A DNA stretch of 54,686 nt from Rhizobium sp. ASV8 (GCF_016429255.1 NZ_JAELUG010000032.1:1-54686); one strand, 5' to 3'; positions 17,118-26,041 are shown, counted from the stretch's first letter. Program-made: numbers and translations. Notes: generated by a model not told the origin, from the sequence alone.

Positions 17118-17705
17118 ATGACTGTCACAGACCGGAAAAGTCGGGAACGAGCCGAACGCGAGGATCGCATCGTTGCGGCAGCACGTGCGATTGCGGAAAG
17201 CGAAGGATGGGAAGCCGTTACCATTCGCCGCCTGGCCAACGAAATCGAATATAGCCAGCCCGTCCTCTACTCACATTTCGCAAGCAGGGATGCCATCGTT
17301 GCGGCAGTTGCCGTGGAAGGTTTCAAGGAGCTCGCAGCCGCTCTTCGTGCCGCAGCGGATGCGGCAGACGGACAAGGGGACGCCCTTATGAGGGTTGCCA
17401 GAGGCTACTTTGCCTTCGCACTCAGTCGCCCGGCACTCTATGACGCCATGTTCATCCTGCCGACCCAGTTGATGTTCGCCGAAGCGGAAACGAGGGCAGA
17501 ACTTCGGGACGGTTTCGAAGCCATTACGGCGGTCGTGTCTCCGTTCTGCACGGATGTGGAGATCGTCACCGAGACTTTCTGGGCAGCGCTTCATGGGCTC
17601 GCCGAGCTTGAACGTTCCGGCCGCGTGAGGTCCGGCATGCATGAAAAACGCATCGCACTTGTCGTCCAGGCGATCATCAACGCCGAGAGCGCCGAACCGA
17701 ACTGA
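17118..17705 (+). CDS. TetR/AcrR-family transcriptional regulator
   Basis: 195 residues. The N-terminal TetR HTH (about 14-60) contains RIVAAARAIAESEGWEAVTI and YSQPVLYSHFASRDAIVAAV. The C-terminal ligand domain has the WHG-type pattern (TFWAALHGLAELE). ATG 17118 has GGAG at 17106-17109; in-frame ATG 17091 is unlikely because it is close to the operator repeats and lacks an SD. It is divergent from the DUF4267/DoxX pair, which it probably represses; the inducer is unknown. Confidence 0.88.
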   Translation: MTVTDRKSRERAEREDRIVAAARAIAESEGWEAVTIRRLANEIEYSQPVLYSHFASRDAIVAAVAVEGFKELAAALRAAADAADGQGDALMRVARGYFAFALSRPALYDAMFILPTQLMFAEAETRAELRDGFEAITAVVSPFCTDVEIVTETFWAALHGLAELERSGRVRSGMHEKRIALVVQAIINAESAEPN

Positions 17706-17834
17706 AAAGCTCACCTCATTCGGTCGCAGCGCCCAAATGCCGCCATCCGGAAGCGGCGCTTTCTGCACTTGCAACCACCCACCAAGCGCCTATTCTGCCG
17801 CACCTTGCAACTGAATTCGGGAAACCAAGCCAGC

Positions 17835-18947
17835 ATGTCCGCCTTCTCGCGCTTCACCCCGCTGATCAGCGCCCTGCCCTCCACTGTTCCCTTCGTCGGC
17901 CCCGAAGCGCTGGAGCGTCAGCGCGGGCTGACGGTCAAAGCCCGCATCGGCGCTAACGAAAATGGCTTCGGGCCTGCGCCCTCCGTGATCGCAGCCATGC
18001 GTGAACACGCTGGCGACATCTGGATGTATAACGATCCGGAGAATTTCGAGCTGAAGCAGGCGCTTGCGGCGCATCTCGGCATCCAGCCGGCCAATATCGC
18101 GGTCGGCGAAGGCATCGACAGCCTGCTCGGCCTGATCGCGCGCATGGTTATCGAGCCCGGCACGCCCGTCGTCACCTCGCTCGGCGGCTATCCCACCTTC
18201 AACTTCCATGTCGCCGGCTTCGGCGGTCGCCTCGTCACCGTGCCCTATGTCAATGATCGCGAAGATCTCGACGGGTTGCTCGAGGCGGTGAAACGGGAGA
18301 ATGCGCCGCTCGTCTATTTCGCCAATCCCGACAATCCGATGGGAAGCTGGTGGGATGCCGAAAAGGTCGTCGCCTTCGCCCGCGCGCTGCCGGAAAACTG
18401 CCTGCTCATTCTCGATGAAGCCTATAGCGAAACCGGGCCTGCAAGTTCGCTGCCTGATATTTCGGCCCTGATCGATCTGCCGAACGTGCTGCGCACCCGC
18501 ACCTTCTCGAAGGCTTACGGCCTTGCCGGCGCCCGCGTCGGCTACGCCATCGGTGCACCGGAGACGGTGCTGACCTTCGACAAGATCCGTAACCATTTCG
18601 GCATGAACAGGCTCGCGACCGCGGCCGCGCTTGCCGCGATAAAGGATCAAGCCTATCTCACCGAGGTGGTCGGCAAGATCCAGGCAGCACGCGACGTTAT
18701 CGGGACGATAGCTCGCGACAACGGCTTGCTGCCTCTGGCTTCCGCCACCAACTTCGTCGCCATCGACTGCGGCCGCGACGGCGTCCATGCCCGTGCCATC
18801 GTCGACGGGTTGATCCAGCATGGCGTCTTCATCCGCATGCCGGGGGTCGCCCCGCTCAACAGGTGTATCCGCGTCAGCGTCGGACCAAGACAGGATCTGG
18901 ATCTCTTGGCTGAAGCGCTGCCCAAGGTGCTGAAGGCGATCGGCTAA
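17835..18947 (+). CDS. hisC: PLP-dependent aminotransferase, histidinol-phosphate aminotransferase type
   Basis: 370-residue fold-type I aminotransferase. Features: IGANENGFGPAPSVIAAM (substrate-proximal N-terminal arm), YFANPDNPMGSWW, LILDEAYSE, and RTFSKAYGLAGARVGY with the PLP-binding Lys near residue 229. The C-terminus has the conserved Arg region IRVSVGPRQDLD. HisC transfers the amino group between glutamate and imidazole-acetol phosphate in histidine synthesis; rhizobia carry several paralogues, and no other his gene is nearby, so the physiological substrate may be an aromatic amino acid instead. The start ATG 17835 begins the family N-terminus; its SD is weak. Confidence 0.82.
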   Translation: MSAFSRFTPLISALPSTVPFVGPEALERQRGLTVKARIGANENGFGPAPSVIAAMREHAGDIWMYNDPENFELKQALAAHLGIQPANIAVGEGIDSLLGLIARMVIEPGTPVVTSLGGYPTFNFHVAGFGGRLVTVPYVNDREDLDGLLEAVKRENAPLVYFANPDNPMGSWWDAEKVVAFARALPENCLLILDEAYSETGPASSLPDISALIDLPNVLRTRTFSKAYGLAGARVGYAIGAPETVLTFDKIRNHFGMNRLATAAALAAIKDQAYLTEVVGKIQAARDVIGTIARDNGLLPLASATNFVAIDCGRDGVHARAIVDGLIQHGVFIRMPGVAPLNRCIRVSVGPRQDLDLLAEALPKVLKAIG

Positions 18948-18960
18948 GCCCCAAAACGAC

Positions 18961-19001
18961 GAAACCGCGCCAGCCTTGTTCCGGCTGGTCGCGGTTTTCA
19001 T
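18961..19001 (+). terminator. Rho-independent terminator after hisC-like gene
   Basis: Imperfect 13-bp stem AAACCGCG-C-CAGCC / GGCTG-GT-CGCGGTTT around TTGTTCC, followed by TTTTCATCATT, 14 bases past the stop. Confidence 0.8.
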
Positions 19002-19081
19002 CATTCGGCTGGCGTCTCCGTCGGCCGCCGACATCCCCTCCCTCGAGGTCAGTCTTCAGGTCGTGTTCTTTGCGGCACGCT

Positions 19082-19345
19082 TCAGTGCGTCGTCATCCAC
19101 TCGCGAGCGGCGCGGAGCGCGGTTGCGAGCTGCATCTTCGTCAAGGTTGCGGCGACGTCGGCACGAAGCTCGGCGGCCCGCGCACTGCCACGGATGGCAG
19201 CGATATTCAACCATTTATGGGCGGCAACGAGGTCTGCGGAGCAGCCCCGGCCAGTCGCATAGTTCACGCCCAGCTCGCAAAGGGCATCGGCGCTATTGCC
19301 ACCCAACATGGCCATTTCAGACATCGGTGTTTCGAAGCGTGCCAT
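19082..19345 (-). CDS. Small Sel1-repeat-like protein
   Basis: 87 residues, soluble and alanine-rich. The segment DALCELGVNYATGRGCSADLVAAHKWLNIAA (about 20-50), shown here only by its ends LGVNYATGRG and AHKWLNIAA, matches one Sel1/TPR-like repeat, a helical protein-interaction module. An SD-like AGGGA lies eight bases upstream of the ATG. Function unknown; similar short proteins occur across Rhizobiaceae as single genes. Confidence 0.7.
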   Translation of the reverse strand: MARFETPMSEMAMLGGNSADALCELGVNYATGRGCSADLVAAHKWLNIAAIRGSARAAELRADVAATLTKMQLATALRAAREWMTTH

Positions 19346-19800
19346 CGGTTTTGTCCCTGTTTACTTCCGTTCGTATCTGCCCTGTTTTCCGTCCGAACCT
19401 TGCCGTCATTCGCGGCTTTCCGGTTCTTCCGGTCGGCGGGTTTGCCCCGCTCGTTTGATGGCTTCACTATCGCAGACGGCTTTCAAAAAACGGCTAAAAT
19501 GCATGCTTAATTCGATGCAAACAAAGTACAAATGCTTGGTAAACTTCGGTTTTTGTTAAACATCGCTTCCCTTGCAAATTAAGGACTTTTGCGCGAATTT
19601 TACGCTTCGTTAAGATCCGGATTTAAACCCTTCGTTCACCACGAAAAAAGCCGCGACGATCACAAGCAGCATTTCGGCACGGCAACAGGAGCCGCCAAAC
19701 CACGATTTCACGCCTGCAAAATATATTTACCTTTACGTTCGCGTCAGATAATCTCGCGCCAGTTCCGGTCATCGCACCGGCAGGTACCTGGGGAGGAGCA
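19346..19800. other. Intergenic region upstream of DUF2147 gene
   Basis: About 460 bp between divergent genes. The part from about 19480 to 19640 is AT-richer. It must carry the promoter of the DUF2147 gene and that of the Sel1-like gene, but no clear -35/-10 pair or palindrome could be assigned. No convincing small ORF. Confidence 0.45.
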
Positions 19801-19805
19801 ACCAT

Positions 19806-20144
19806 ATGATCCGTGTGACCATTCTAGCCGCGGCGCTGCTCGTCAGCGCGGGCACCGCATTCGCCGAAGAGCCGATCGTCGGCAACTGGAAAACCGTCGC
19901 CGGCGATACCGCCGCCATCGCGCCCTGCGGCGACAGCTATTGCGTGACGTTGAAGACAGGCAAATATGCCGGCAAACGGATCGGCAAGATGCAGGGCAAA
20001 GGCGACACCTACACCGGCGAACTCACCGACCCGTCGGAAGACAAGACCTATAGCGGCTCCGGCACGGTCAGCGGCAATACCGTCAGAATGAAAGGTTGCG
20101 TGCTGAAGGTATTCTGCAAGTCGCAGACCTGGACCAGGCTTTAA
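19806..20144 (+). CDS. DUF2147-family secreted protein
   Basis: 112 residues with a signal peptide (residues 1-20, ending TAFA-EE). The mature domain begins PIVGNWKTVAGDTAAIAPCG and continues YCVTLKTGKYAGKRIGKM, the typical opening of DUF2147 proteins (lipocalin-like beta barrel in the periplasm). Four cysteines (APCGDSYC; GCVLKVFC) suggest two disulfides. Start ATG with an excellent GGGGAGGAG upstream. Molecular function is unknown for the family. Confidence 0.88.
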   Translation: MIRVTILAAALLVSAGTAFAEEPIVGNWKTVAGDTAAIAPCGDSYCVTLKTGKYAGKRIGKMQGKGDTYTGELTDPSEDKTYSGSGTVSGNTVRMKGCVLKVFCKSQTWTRL

Positions 20145-20176
20145 AAGCAAATCCTCTGCACAAAAAATGCCTGCTC

Positions 20177-20203
20177 GACCCGCCCGCCATCGACCGGCGG
20201 GTC
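20177..20203 (+). terminator. Stem-loop after DUF2147 gene, possible terminator
   Basis: GACCCGCC (20177-20184) pairs perfectly with GGCGGGTC (20196-20203), 11-nt loop, 32 bases past the stop. No T run follows, so termination is uncertain. Confidence 0.45.
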
Positions 20204-20396
20204 TGCAATCAAATGAGTAGTGCGTGATGTCATCCGAAAACCGCCCATACTTTGCGGCAGCACGCTCTATTGGATCAAACGGGCCAGCTCGAAGCTGGTA
20301 ATATTTCTGAACGCCGGATGAACCGGTATCTCAGCACCCGTTCAGCCTGACCATGGCAAAACAGTGTCCAGTATAGGGCACGGTAGGGCCAGGAAC

Positions 20397-20573
20397 ATGG
20401 ACTCGATGATCATCGCACGGCGCTTTGTCGTTATTATGCTGTTTGCGGCCGTCTTCGCATTCAGCTTTTCGGTTGCGGTCGAACATGCCGGTCGCAGCGG
20501 CGCGCAATCGCATTTCGGGGCAAGCTTCACCTGCCTGCAGACCGGCGCGCCTTATTGCACGACGGTGCAATAG
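20397..20573 (+). CDS. Small membrane or exported protein, unknown
   Basis: 58 residues. A hydrophobic helix RFVVIMLFAAVFAFSFSVAV (about residues 8-27) is followed by a short polar tail with two cysteines (FTCLQTGAPYC). ATG 20397 is preceded by CCAGGAAC; an ATG three codons later is possible. An inverted repeat TTGCAC-GACG-GTGCAA overlaps the stop. Similar tiny hydrophobic proteins are common in rhizobia; no function can be given. Confidence 0.5.
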   Translation: MDSMIIARRFVVIMLFAAVFAFSFSVAVEHAGRSGAQSHFGASFTCLQTGAPYCTTVQ

Positions 20574-20694
20574 ACAGACACCACCGCACCGCGGATGACC
20601 GGGGTGCGAATGCGGCCAAAAAATAGCTGAGAAAATCCAGGCCCCGCTTTTGCAACGTCGTTTGCTTGTTAACAACGACACTCTATAATAGCTC

Positions 20695-22197
20695 ATGAGC
20701 AACCGAATCTCTCCCTTTTCGCCCCTCGACATCTCCTCCCCCAGCCCGTTCCAGCCGCGGACCTTCGATGATCCGGCCAAGGCGGTCGAAGCGCTGACGG
20801 GGCTTTACGACCGCAATACGGCGTTCCTGATCGACAATTTCACCAAGCTCGCGCAGGGTGCGCCCATTACGGCGCGTTATCGTGCTTTTTATCCGCAGGT
20901 CAGCATCGAGACGACGAGCTTCGGCCATGTCGATTCACGCCTGTCCTATGGCCATGTCACCGCGCCGGGCGTCTACACGACGACGATCACGCGGCCGCAT
21001 CTCTTCAAACACTACCTCGAGGAACAGCTGACGCTGCTGATGCGCAGCCACAACGTTCCGGTTGTTGTGTCGGAGTCGACCACGCCGATCCCGCTGCATT
21101 TCGCCTTCGGGGAAGGAGCCTATGTCGAGGCATCCGCGGCGGTGTTCGAGGATATCCCGCTACGCGATCTCTTCGACACGCCCGATCTGAACACCACGGA
21201 TGACGAGATCGCCAACGGCGAATATATCCCGCCGCCGGGCGAGCCCTCGCCGCTTGCACCGTTTACGGCACAGCGCATCGATTATTCGCTGGCTCGCCTG
21301 GTTCATTACACAGCGACCAGTGCGGCGCATTTCCAGAACTTCGTGCTGTTCACGAACTACCAGTTCTATATCGACGAATTCTGCAAATGGGCGCGCGACC
21401 TGATGGCGAGCGGCGGCGACGGCTACACCGAGTTCGTCGAACCCGGCAACATCATCACCAAGGCAGGCTCCAGCCAACCAGAGGGCGATACGACCCCGCC
21501 GCGCCTGCCGCAAATGCCGGCTTACCATCTGAAGAAGAAGGGCCATGCCGGCATCACTATGATCAACATCGGCGTCGGTCCGTCCAACGCCAAGACGATC
21601 ACGGACCACGTTGCCGTGCTACGCCCGCATGCCTGGCTGATGCTCGGCCACTGCGCCGGTCTGCGTAACAGCCAGCGCCTCGGCGACTATGTGCTTGCGC
21701 ACGCCTACATGCGCGAAGATCACGTTCTCGACGACGACCTGCCGGTTTGGGTGCCGATCCCGGCGCTGGCCGAAGTTCAGGTTGCACTGGAGGCCGCGGT
21801 TGCCGAAATCACCGGCTATGAGGGCTTCGAACTGAAGCGCATCATGCGCACGGGCACCGTCGGCACCATCGACAACCGCAACTGGGAGCTGCGCGATCAG
21901 GCAGGTCCGGTCAAGCGGCTGTCCCAGGCCCGCGCTGTGGCACTCGACATGGAATCGGCCACGATCGCCGCCAACGGCTTCCGTTTCCGCGTGCCCTACG
22001 GCACGCTGCTCTGCGTTTCGGACAAGCCCCTGCATGGCGAGCTGAAGCTGCCGGGCATGGCAACCGCCTTCTACCGCACCCAGGTAAACCAGCATCTGCA
22101 GATCGGCATCCGCGCCATCCAGAAGCTGGCCGAAATGCCATCGGAAAAGCTGCATTCACGCAAGCTGCGCAGTTTCTTCGAAACCGCGTTCCAGTAA
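20695..22197 (+). CDS. amn: AMP nucleosidase
   Basis: 500-residue enzyme that hydrolyses AMP to adenine and ribose 5-phosphate, controlling adenylate pools. The N-terminal AMP-nucleosidase domain (about 20-190) is followed by a phosphorylase-like catalytic domain (about 270-490) with ITMINIGVGPSNAKTITDH, LMLGHCAGLRNSQRLGDYVL and the late ALDMESATIAANGFRFRVPYG, which contains the conserved ME of nucleoside phosphorylase-type active sites. Length fits the family. No clear SD precedes the ATG. Monocistronic by position; a small membrane protein gene converges on it. Confidence 0.94.
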   Translation: MSNRISPFSPLDISSPSPFQPRTFDDPAKAVEALTGLYDRNTAFLIDNFTKLAQGAPITARYRAFYPQVSIETTSFGHVDSRLSYGHVTAPGVYTTTITRPHLFKHYLEEQLTLLMRSHNVPVVVSESTTPIPLHFAFGEGAYVEASAAVFEDIPLRDLFDTPDLNTTDDEIANGEYIPPPGEPSPLAPFTAQRIDYSLARLVHYTATSAAHFQNFVLFTNYQFYIDEFCKWARDLMASGGDGYTEFVEPGNIITKAGSSQPEGDTTPPRLPQMPAYHLKKKGHAGITMINIGVGPSNAKTITDHVAVLRPHAWLMLGHCAGLRNSQRLGDYVLAHAYMREDHVLDDDLPVWVPIPALAEVQVALEAAVAEITGYEGFELKRIMRTGTVGTIDNRNWELRDQAGPVKRLSQARAVALDMESATIAANGFRFRVPYGTLLCVSDKPLHGELKLPGMATAFYRTQVNQHLQIGIRAIQKLAEMPSEKLHSRKLRSFFETAFQ

Positions 22198-22214
22198 CTC
22201 ACGAGGCGCTTGCC

Positions 22215-22445
22215 TCACTGCCCGTCCACTGGCACGGAGTTTACCTTCGCAACGGCCGCAACTTGCGGCCGTTCGTCGCTTGGCTGCGCACCCAAACCCA
22301 GGCATAGGATCAAGAAAGCAAAACCCGCAAATCCGATCCAGATGCGGTACACCACCCTGCCAGCATCGGCCACCTCAAGCAGCTCCTCTTCCGACAGCGT
22401 TTTCCTTTGCCAATAATGAACGATTGCGGCTTCCAGACCGTACAT
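22215..22445 (-). CDS. Small single-pass membrane protein, unknown
   Basis: 76 residues. N-terminal soluble part (YWQRKTLSEEELLEVADAG), one membrane helix (about 37-56, IWIGFAGFAFLILCLGLGA) and a short tail. ATG 22445 has AGGAG nine to thirteen bases upstream; the longer frame from 22532 lacks such a signal. It converges with amn, 17 bp between stops. Not recognised as a named family. Confidence 0.6.
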   Translation of the reverse strand: MYGLEAAIVHYWQRKTLSEEELLEVADAGRVVYRIWIGFAGFAFLILCLGLGAQPSDERPQVAAVAKVNSVPVDGQ

Positions 22446-22538
22446 TTCCGTCTCTCCTTGTCGTGATGACGGAACTGGTCGACCGACGGCGGCCTTTTTC
22501 GACAGCGCCGGAAATTTTTGCCATGCTGCCAATCAGGG

Positions 22539-22565
22539 TGTCGATTTGCGCGAAAGCCGCTCGTC
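22539..22565 (+). promoter_or_regulatory. Candidate ECF42-type promoter of the YCII/sigma operon
   Basis: TGTCGA at 22539-22544 and CGTC at 22562-22565 separated by 17 bases, about 37 bases before the first YCII ATG. As I recall, the ECF42 sigma group recognises TGTCGA (-35) and CGA/TC (-10). The last gene of the operon encodes such a sigma factor, so autoregulation is likely. Confidence 0.75.
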
Positions 22566-22601
22566 TAGGGCTGTCAGCAAATTGAAAGAGGAGACACTGC
22601 G

Positions 22602-22961
22602 ATGAAATATCTCTGCCAAGTCTGGTTCGATGGCACGACGCTCGACGTCATGACCAAGGAGGAAAAGCACAAGCTCGATTCAGATTCGCTCGGCTATGAT
22701 CGCGATCTGATGGCGAGCGGCAATATGATCCATGCCGAAGCGCTGCAATCGCCGACGTCCGCAGTAACCGTGCGGGTCCGCAATAGCGAGACCGCGGTGA
22801 CGGATGGTCCCTTCATCGAAACCAAGGAATATCTTGGCGGCTTTATCCTGATCGACGCGAAAGACCTGAACGACGCGATTCGCATTGCCGCCGGCATTCC
22901 GCTTGCCAAGCTTGGCGCAATCGAGGTGCGCCCGATCTATAATTTTGGCCCGGATGCTTGA
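22602..22961 (+). CDS. YCII/DGPF-domain protein 1
   Basis: 119 residues, the YCII-related (DGPF) ferredoxin-like alpha+beta fold. The core ETAVTDGPFIETKEYLGGFI (about 66-85) carries the DGPF motif that names the group. SD GAGGAG lies seven bases before the ATG. First of three paralogues followed by an ECF42-type sigma factor; this association is well known in actinobacteria and proteobacteria, but the activity of DGPF proteins is not. They may signal to, or be targets of, the sigma factor. Confidence 0.88.
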   Translation: MKYLCQVWFDGTTLDVMTKEEKHKLDSDSLGYDRDLMASGNMIHAEALQSPTSAVTVRVRNSETAVTDGPFIETKEYLGGFILIDAKDLNDAIRIAAGIPLAKLGAIEVRPIYNFGPDA

Positions 22962-22971
22962 GGAGGCGACC

Positions 22972-23334
22972 ATGAGATTTCTTTGCCAAGTCTGGTTCGA
23001 GAGCGCAGAGATCGCCAAGATTTCCGAAGAGGAAGGGCGAAAGCTGACGCAGGATTCAATCGACAACGACAATCGGCTGCGCGAAAGTGGCCACATCATC
23101 GTCGCCAATGCCTTGTATGAGCCGCAAGAGGCCAGAACGGTCCGGGTGCGCAAGGGCGAAGCCGCCGTCACCGATGGTCCTTTCGCCGAAATGAAGGAGC
23201 ATCTCGGTGGCTTCGTGCTGATCGAAGCGAAGGACATGCAGGAAGCGACTGAAATTGCCGCGACCTTCCCCGTCGCCCGGTACGGCATGATCGAGGTTCG
23301 CGCCGCCTACGACATACGCTTTCCGGACCAATAG
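22972..23334 (+). CDS. YCII/DGPF-domain protein 2
   Basis: 120 residues, closest by eye to protein 1: both open with (R/Y)(F/L)LCQVWF and share the DGPF core, here EAAVTDGPFAEMKEHLGGFV. ATG 22972 follows GGAGG with five-base spacing and starts 10 bp after gene 1; the longer frame from 22885 would overlap gene 1 and is rejected. Role as for protein 1. The change of TKEYLGG to MKEHLGG marks divergence in the putative active-site region. Confidence 0.88.
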   Translation: MRFLCQVWFESAEIAKISEEEGRKLTQDSIDNDNRLRESGHIIVANALYEPQEARTVRVRKGEAAVTDGPFAEMKEHLGGFVLIEAKDMQEATEIAATFPVARYGMIEVRAAYDIRFPDQ

Positions 23335-23351
23335 CTAGAAAGGAAAAAGAC

Positions 23352-23729
23352 ATGCGGTTTCTGTGCCTGATCTACACATCCGTCGACGTCGACGGACGCC
23401 TCAGCAAAAGCGAGATGAACCACCTGATCGGCGAGCATTTCGTTTATGACGAGGGCCTGCGGAGGGACGGCACCCTGATCGTGTCGGATGCGCTGGAGCT
23501 GCGAAACAGATCGATCGTTGTCCGGCCGCATGGCGACACCTTTTCCGTCACGGACGGGCCATTCGTGGAAACCAAGGAATATCTGGCCGGCTTTTATCTC
23601 ATTGACGCACCGGATCTGGAAAGCGCAGTGGATATCGCCAAACGCATCCCGTCGGCGCGTTACGGTGCCATCGAGATCCGTCCGGTGCGCACCCTGACCC
23701 TTCAGGGAGACCTTGCGGAGACATCCTGA
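23352..23729 (+). CDS. YCII/DGPF-domain protein 3
   Basis: 125 residues, the most divergent of the three. It opens RFLCLIYTSVDVDGRLSKSE and has the core FSVTDGPFVETKEYLAGFY. A Ser/Glu-rich helix and the conserved (A/V)RYGAIEIRPV C-terminal strand match the family. AAGGAAAAAGAC precedes the ATG, 17 bp after gene 2. It ends immediately before or overlaps the sigma-factor start, so coupled translation is likely. Confidence 0.88.
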   Translation: MRFLCLIYTSVDVDGRLSKSEMNHLIGEHFVYDEGLRRDGTLIVSDALELRNRSIVVRPHGDTFSVTDGPFVETKEYLAGFYLIDAPDLESAVDIAKRIPSARYGAIEIRPVRTLTLQGDLAETS

Positions 23730-23733
23730 CGCC

Positions 23734-24978
23734 GTGTCGCTGAACCAAACCATCGACAACATCTATCGCAGCCACTCTCGTCGCGTACTGGCAACGCTGA
23801 TCCGTCTGCTCGGGGATTTCGACCGAGCCGAGGAGGCGCTTCACGACGCCTTTGCGGCGGCGGCGCAGCAGTGGGCGGAGGAGACGATCCCGGCCAATCC
23901 TTACGCCTGGCTCGTCTCTGCCGGGCGCTTCCGCGCCATCGATCACATCAGGCGCCGGACGCGCTTCGATGCGGCTCGCCCTGATATTGCCGAGAGCCTT
24001 TACCCGGAGGGAGAGGCGATGGAGACACAAGAAGTCGAAGAGATCGAAGACGACATGCTGCGGCTGATTTTTACCTGCTGCCATCCCCTCGTGCCCGCCG
24101 AAGCGCGCATGGCGATGGCGCTGCGAGAGGTTTGCGGGCTGACGACGGAAGAGATCGCCCACGCCTTCCTGATCCCGGCACCGACCGTTGCCCAGCGCAT
24201 CGTCCGCGCCAAGAACCGCATTCGCACCGCCCATATCCCCTATGAAGTGCCCGGCAAGACCGAGCTGCCGGAGCGATTGGCGCAGGTGCTGCACGTCATC
24301 TATCTCGTCTTCAACGAAGGCTATTCCGCATCCTCCGGTTCAGCGATCGTGCGTGCCGATCTTGCCGCGGAGGCCATTCGGCTCGGCAGGCTTTTGCAGC
24401 GGCTGTTGCCGGATTCGGAGGTCGAAGGGTTGCTTGCGATTATGCTGCTACAGGATTCGCGGCGGCTTGCGCGCTCCGACGCATCAGGCGATCTGGTTCT
24501 GCTCGTCGACCAGGATCGCGCACTCTGGGATCGCAGCCAGATCCGCGAGGGCCTGTTGCTCTCGGCAAGGGCCATGTCGGCGGAAAGCGTCGGCAGCTAT
24601 GCGCTACAATCAGCGATCGCAGCAGAACATGCTCGCGCCGCAACCGCTGGCGATACGGACTGGGGACAGCTTGTCACGCTCTACGATCTGTTGTTGATGG
24701 CCAGCCCCTCCCCTGTGATCGAACTCAATCGGGCCGTGGCAATCTCCATGCGCGATGGGCCGGCTACAGCGCTTTCCATCGTCGACGGCCTGCTGCGCGA
24801 AGAGCGCATGGCGCGGTATCATCTGACCCATGCCGCGAGGGCCGATTTCCTGAGACAGCTTGGACGATTGGGCGAGGCGCGGCAGGCCTACGAAACCGCG
24901 CTTGCGCTTTGCCAGCAGGCACCGGAACAGGCGTTCCTGCGCAAGCGATTGTCCGAGCTGGATGACATCGCGCGGTGA
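23734..24978 (+). CDS. ECF42-type RNA polymerase sigma factor with C-terminal extension
   Basis: About 414 residues, twice the length of a plain ECF sigma. Sigma region 2 is near 10-75 (RVLATLIRLLGDFDRAEEAL, then AWLVSAGRFRAIDHIRR). Region 4 is near 115-165 (REVCGLTTEEIAHAFLIPA). The remaining 230 residues form the helical, TPR-like extension typical of ECF42 (VFNEGYSA; IELNRAVAISM; LRQLGRLGEARQAYE). No anti-sigma gene is adjacent; in this group the extension itself is thought to be needed for activity. Start ambiguous: GTG 23734 (five bases past the previous stop) or TTG 23713 (overlap of 17 bases). Confidence 0.9.
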   Translation: MSLNQTIDNIYRSHSRRVLATLIRLLGDFDRAEEALHDAFAAAAQQWAEETIPANPYAWLVSAGRFRAIDHIRRRTRFDAARPDIAESLYPEGEAMETQEVEEIEDDMLRLIFTCCHPLVPAEARMAMALREVCGLTTEEIAHAFLIPAPTVAQRIVRAKNRIRTAHIPYEVPGKTELPERLAQVLHVIYLVFNEGYSASSGSAIVRADLAAEAIRLGRLLQRLLPDSEVEGLLAIMLLQDSRRLARSDASGDLVLLVDQDRALWDRSQIREGLLLSARAMSAESVGSYALQSAIAAEHARAATAGDTDWGQLVTLYDLLLMASPSPVIELNRAVAISMRDGPATALSIVDGLLREERMARYHLTHAARADFLRQLGRLGEARQAYETALALCQQAPEQAFLRKRLSELDDIAR

Positions 24979-24986
24979 CGGTCGCT

Positions 24987-25946
24987 TCAGCTGCGCTTGC
25001 GCCCGACCAGCAATCCGATCGCAGTTCCCGTCAGCGCCGAGACGACGATCAGCAGATGAGCATTGATGCTGGCCTGCGCGAGGTTTTCGATTGCCTCTTT
25101 CGCGCTCGAAGCTCCGAAGGCCATGGCACCAGCGGTAATGCCGGCGGGATAGGTGCCGACGCCGCCCGGCGCATGTACCGGCAGAACGGATGAGAGCTCG
25201 CCGCCGAGCGCGCCGCCGAAGCTTGCCGAAAGCGGAGCGACATTCATGAGGCGGAGCGCCCAGGCAAGCACGACGACCTTGACCAGCCAGTTGACGACGG
25301 TCGTCAACCAGGCGCGCGCAAAGGCGCTGGTGTTAGCCGGCAGGCCACGCTCCAGCTCGTGAACCAGCCCCTGCGCCTTCTTCGGCAGGACACGGGCAGC
25401 AAGACGGATCAGCGGACGCCGAGAGGCAAAGCCCAAGATGGGCAGCAACAGGAAAATTGCCCAAACGATCCAGGCGAGAGCATGATAGGGCGAGGCAAGC
25501 GCGAGGCCGATGCCCGCCGCCGCCAGCAGTGCATGCAGGTCGAGCAGCCGCATGACGAATAGCGCCGACGTGCCTCGCGCCAGCGGAATGCCGAATTCTG
25601 AGCGCATCAGCACCGGAAAGCTGGTCTCGCCGGTGCGGAACGGCATCATGATGTTCAGAAGATTATGGACCTGCGTCACACGGAAGAGCGCTGCGAAATG
25701 ACCCGAGGTTTCCTTCGGGAAATAATCATAAATGCGCCATGTGCGCAGGACGTAGGTGCCGGTCAGAAGCGCAAGCGCGAGAAGGATCGGCAGCACGCCA
25801 ACCTTGCCCCACTGCGCCAGGATGGAACTCCAGCCCCAAAACCATTCGATGAAGGCGGCATAGGCTACGACAACGGCGAGAGTCAGCAGCGTCATTCGAT
25901 TGCGAATAAACCAATTCTGTCGACTGGCCACCATTGGAGTCTTCAT
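24987..25946 (-). CDS. YbhN/UPF0104-like membrane protein (LPG synthase TM-domain family)
   Basis: 319 residues with about eight membrane helices, related to the lysylphosphatidylglycerol synthase transmembrane region (AglD/YbhN) but without the C-terminal transferase. Recognisable segments are HNLLNIMMPFRTGETSFPVLM, seen near residue 95-115, and LPVHAPGGVGTYPAGITAGAM near 258-278 (given here only as their cores MPFRTGETSFP and PGGVGTYPAG). Members act in lipid or polyprenol-linked transport. ATG 25946 begins just before the first helix; the longer frame from 26051 overlaps the divergent glycosyltransferase. Shared promoter region suggests a joint role in envelope glycolipid handling. Confidence 0.8.
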   Translation of the reverse strand: MKTPMVASRQNWFIRNRMTLLTLAVVVAYAAFIEWFWGWSSILAQWGKVGVLPILLALALLTGTYVLRTWRIYDYFPKETSGHFAALFRVTQVHNLLNIMMPFRTGETSFPVLMRSEFGIPLARGTSALFVMRLLDLHALLAAAGIGLALASPYHALAWIVWAIFLLLPILGFASRRPLIRLAARVLPKKAQGLVHELERGLPANTSAFARAWLTTVVNWLVKVVVLAWALRLMNVAPLSASFGGALGGELSSVLPVHAPGGVGTYPAGITAGAMAFGASSAKEAIENLAQASINAHLLIVVSALTGTAIGLLVGRKRS

Positions 25947-26041
25947 GTAGTTAGGGCACCCAAATGCGAGCGGAGGCTGAGCCCGGACGTTTCGCTCGTT
26001 CCGTCCGGCAGGTTCTGCCGGTCTTTTAGGAGAAAGAAGAG

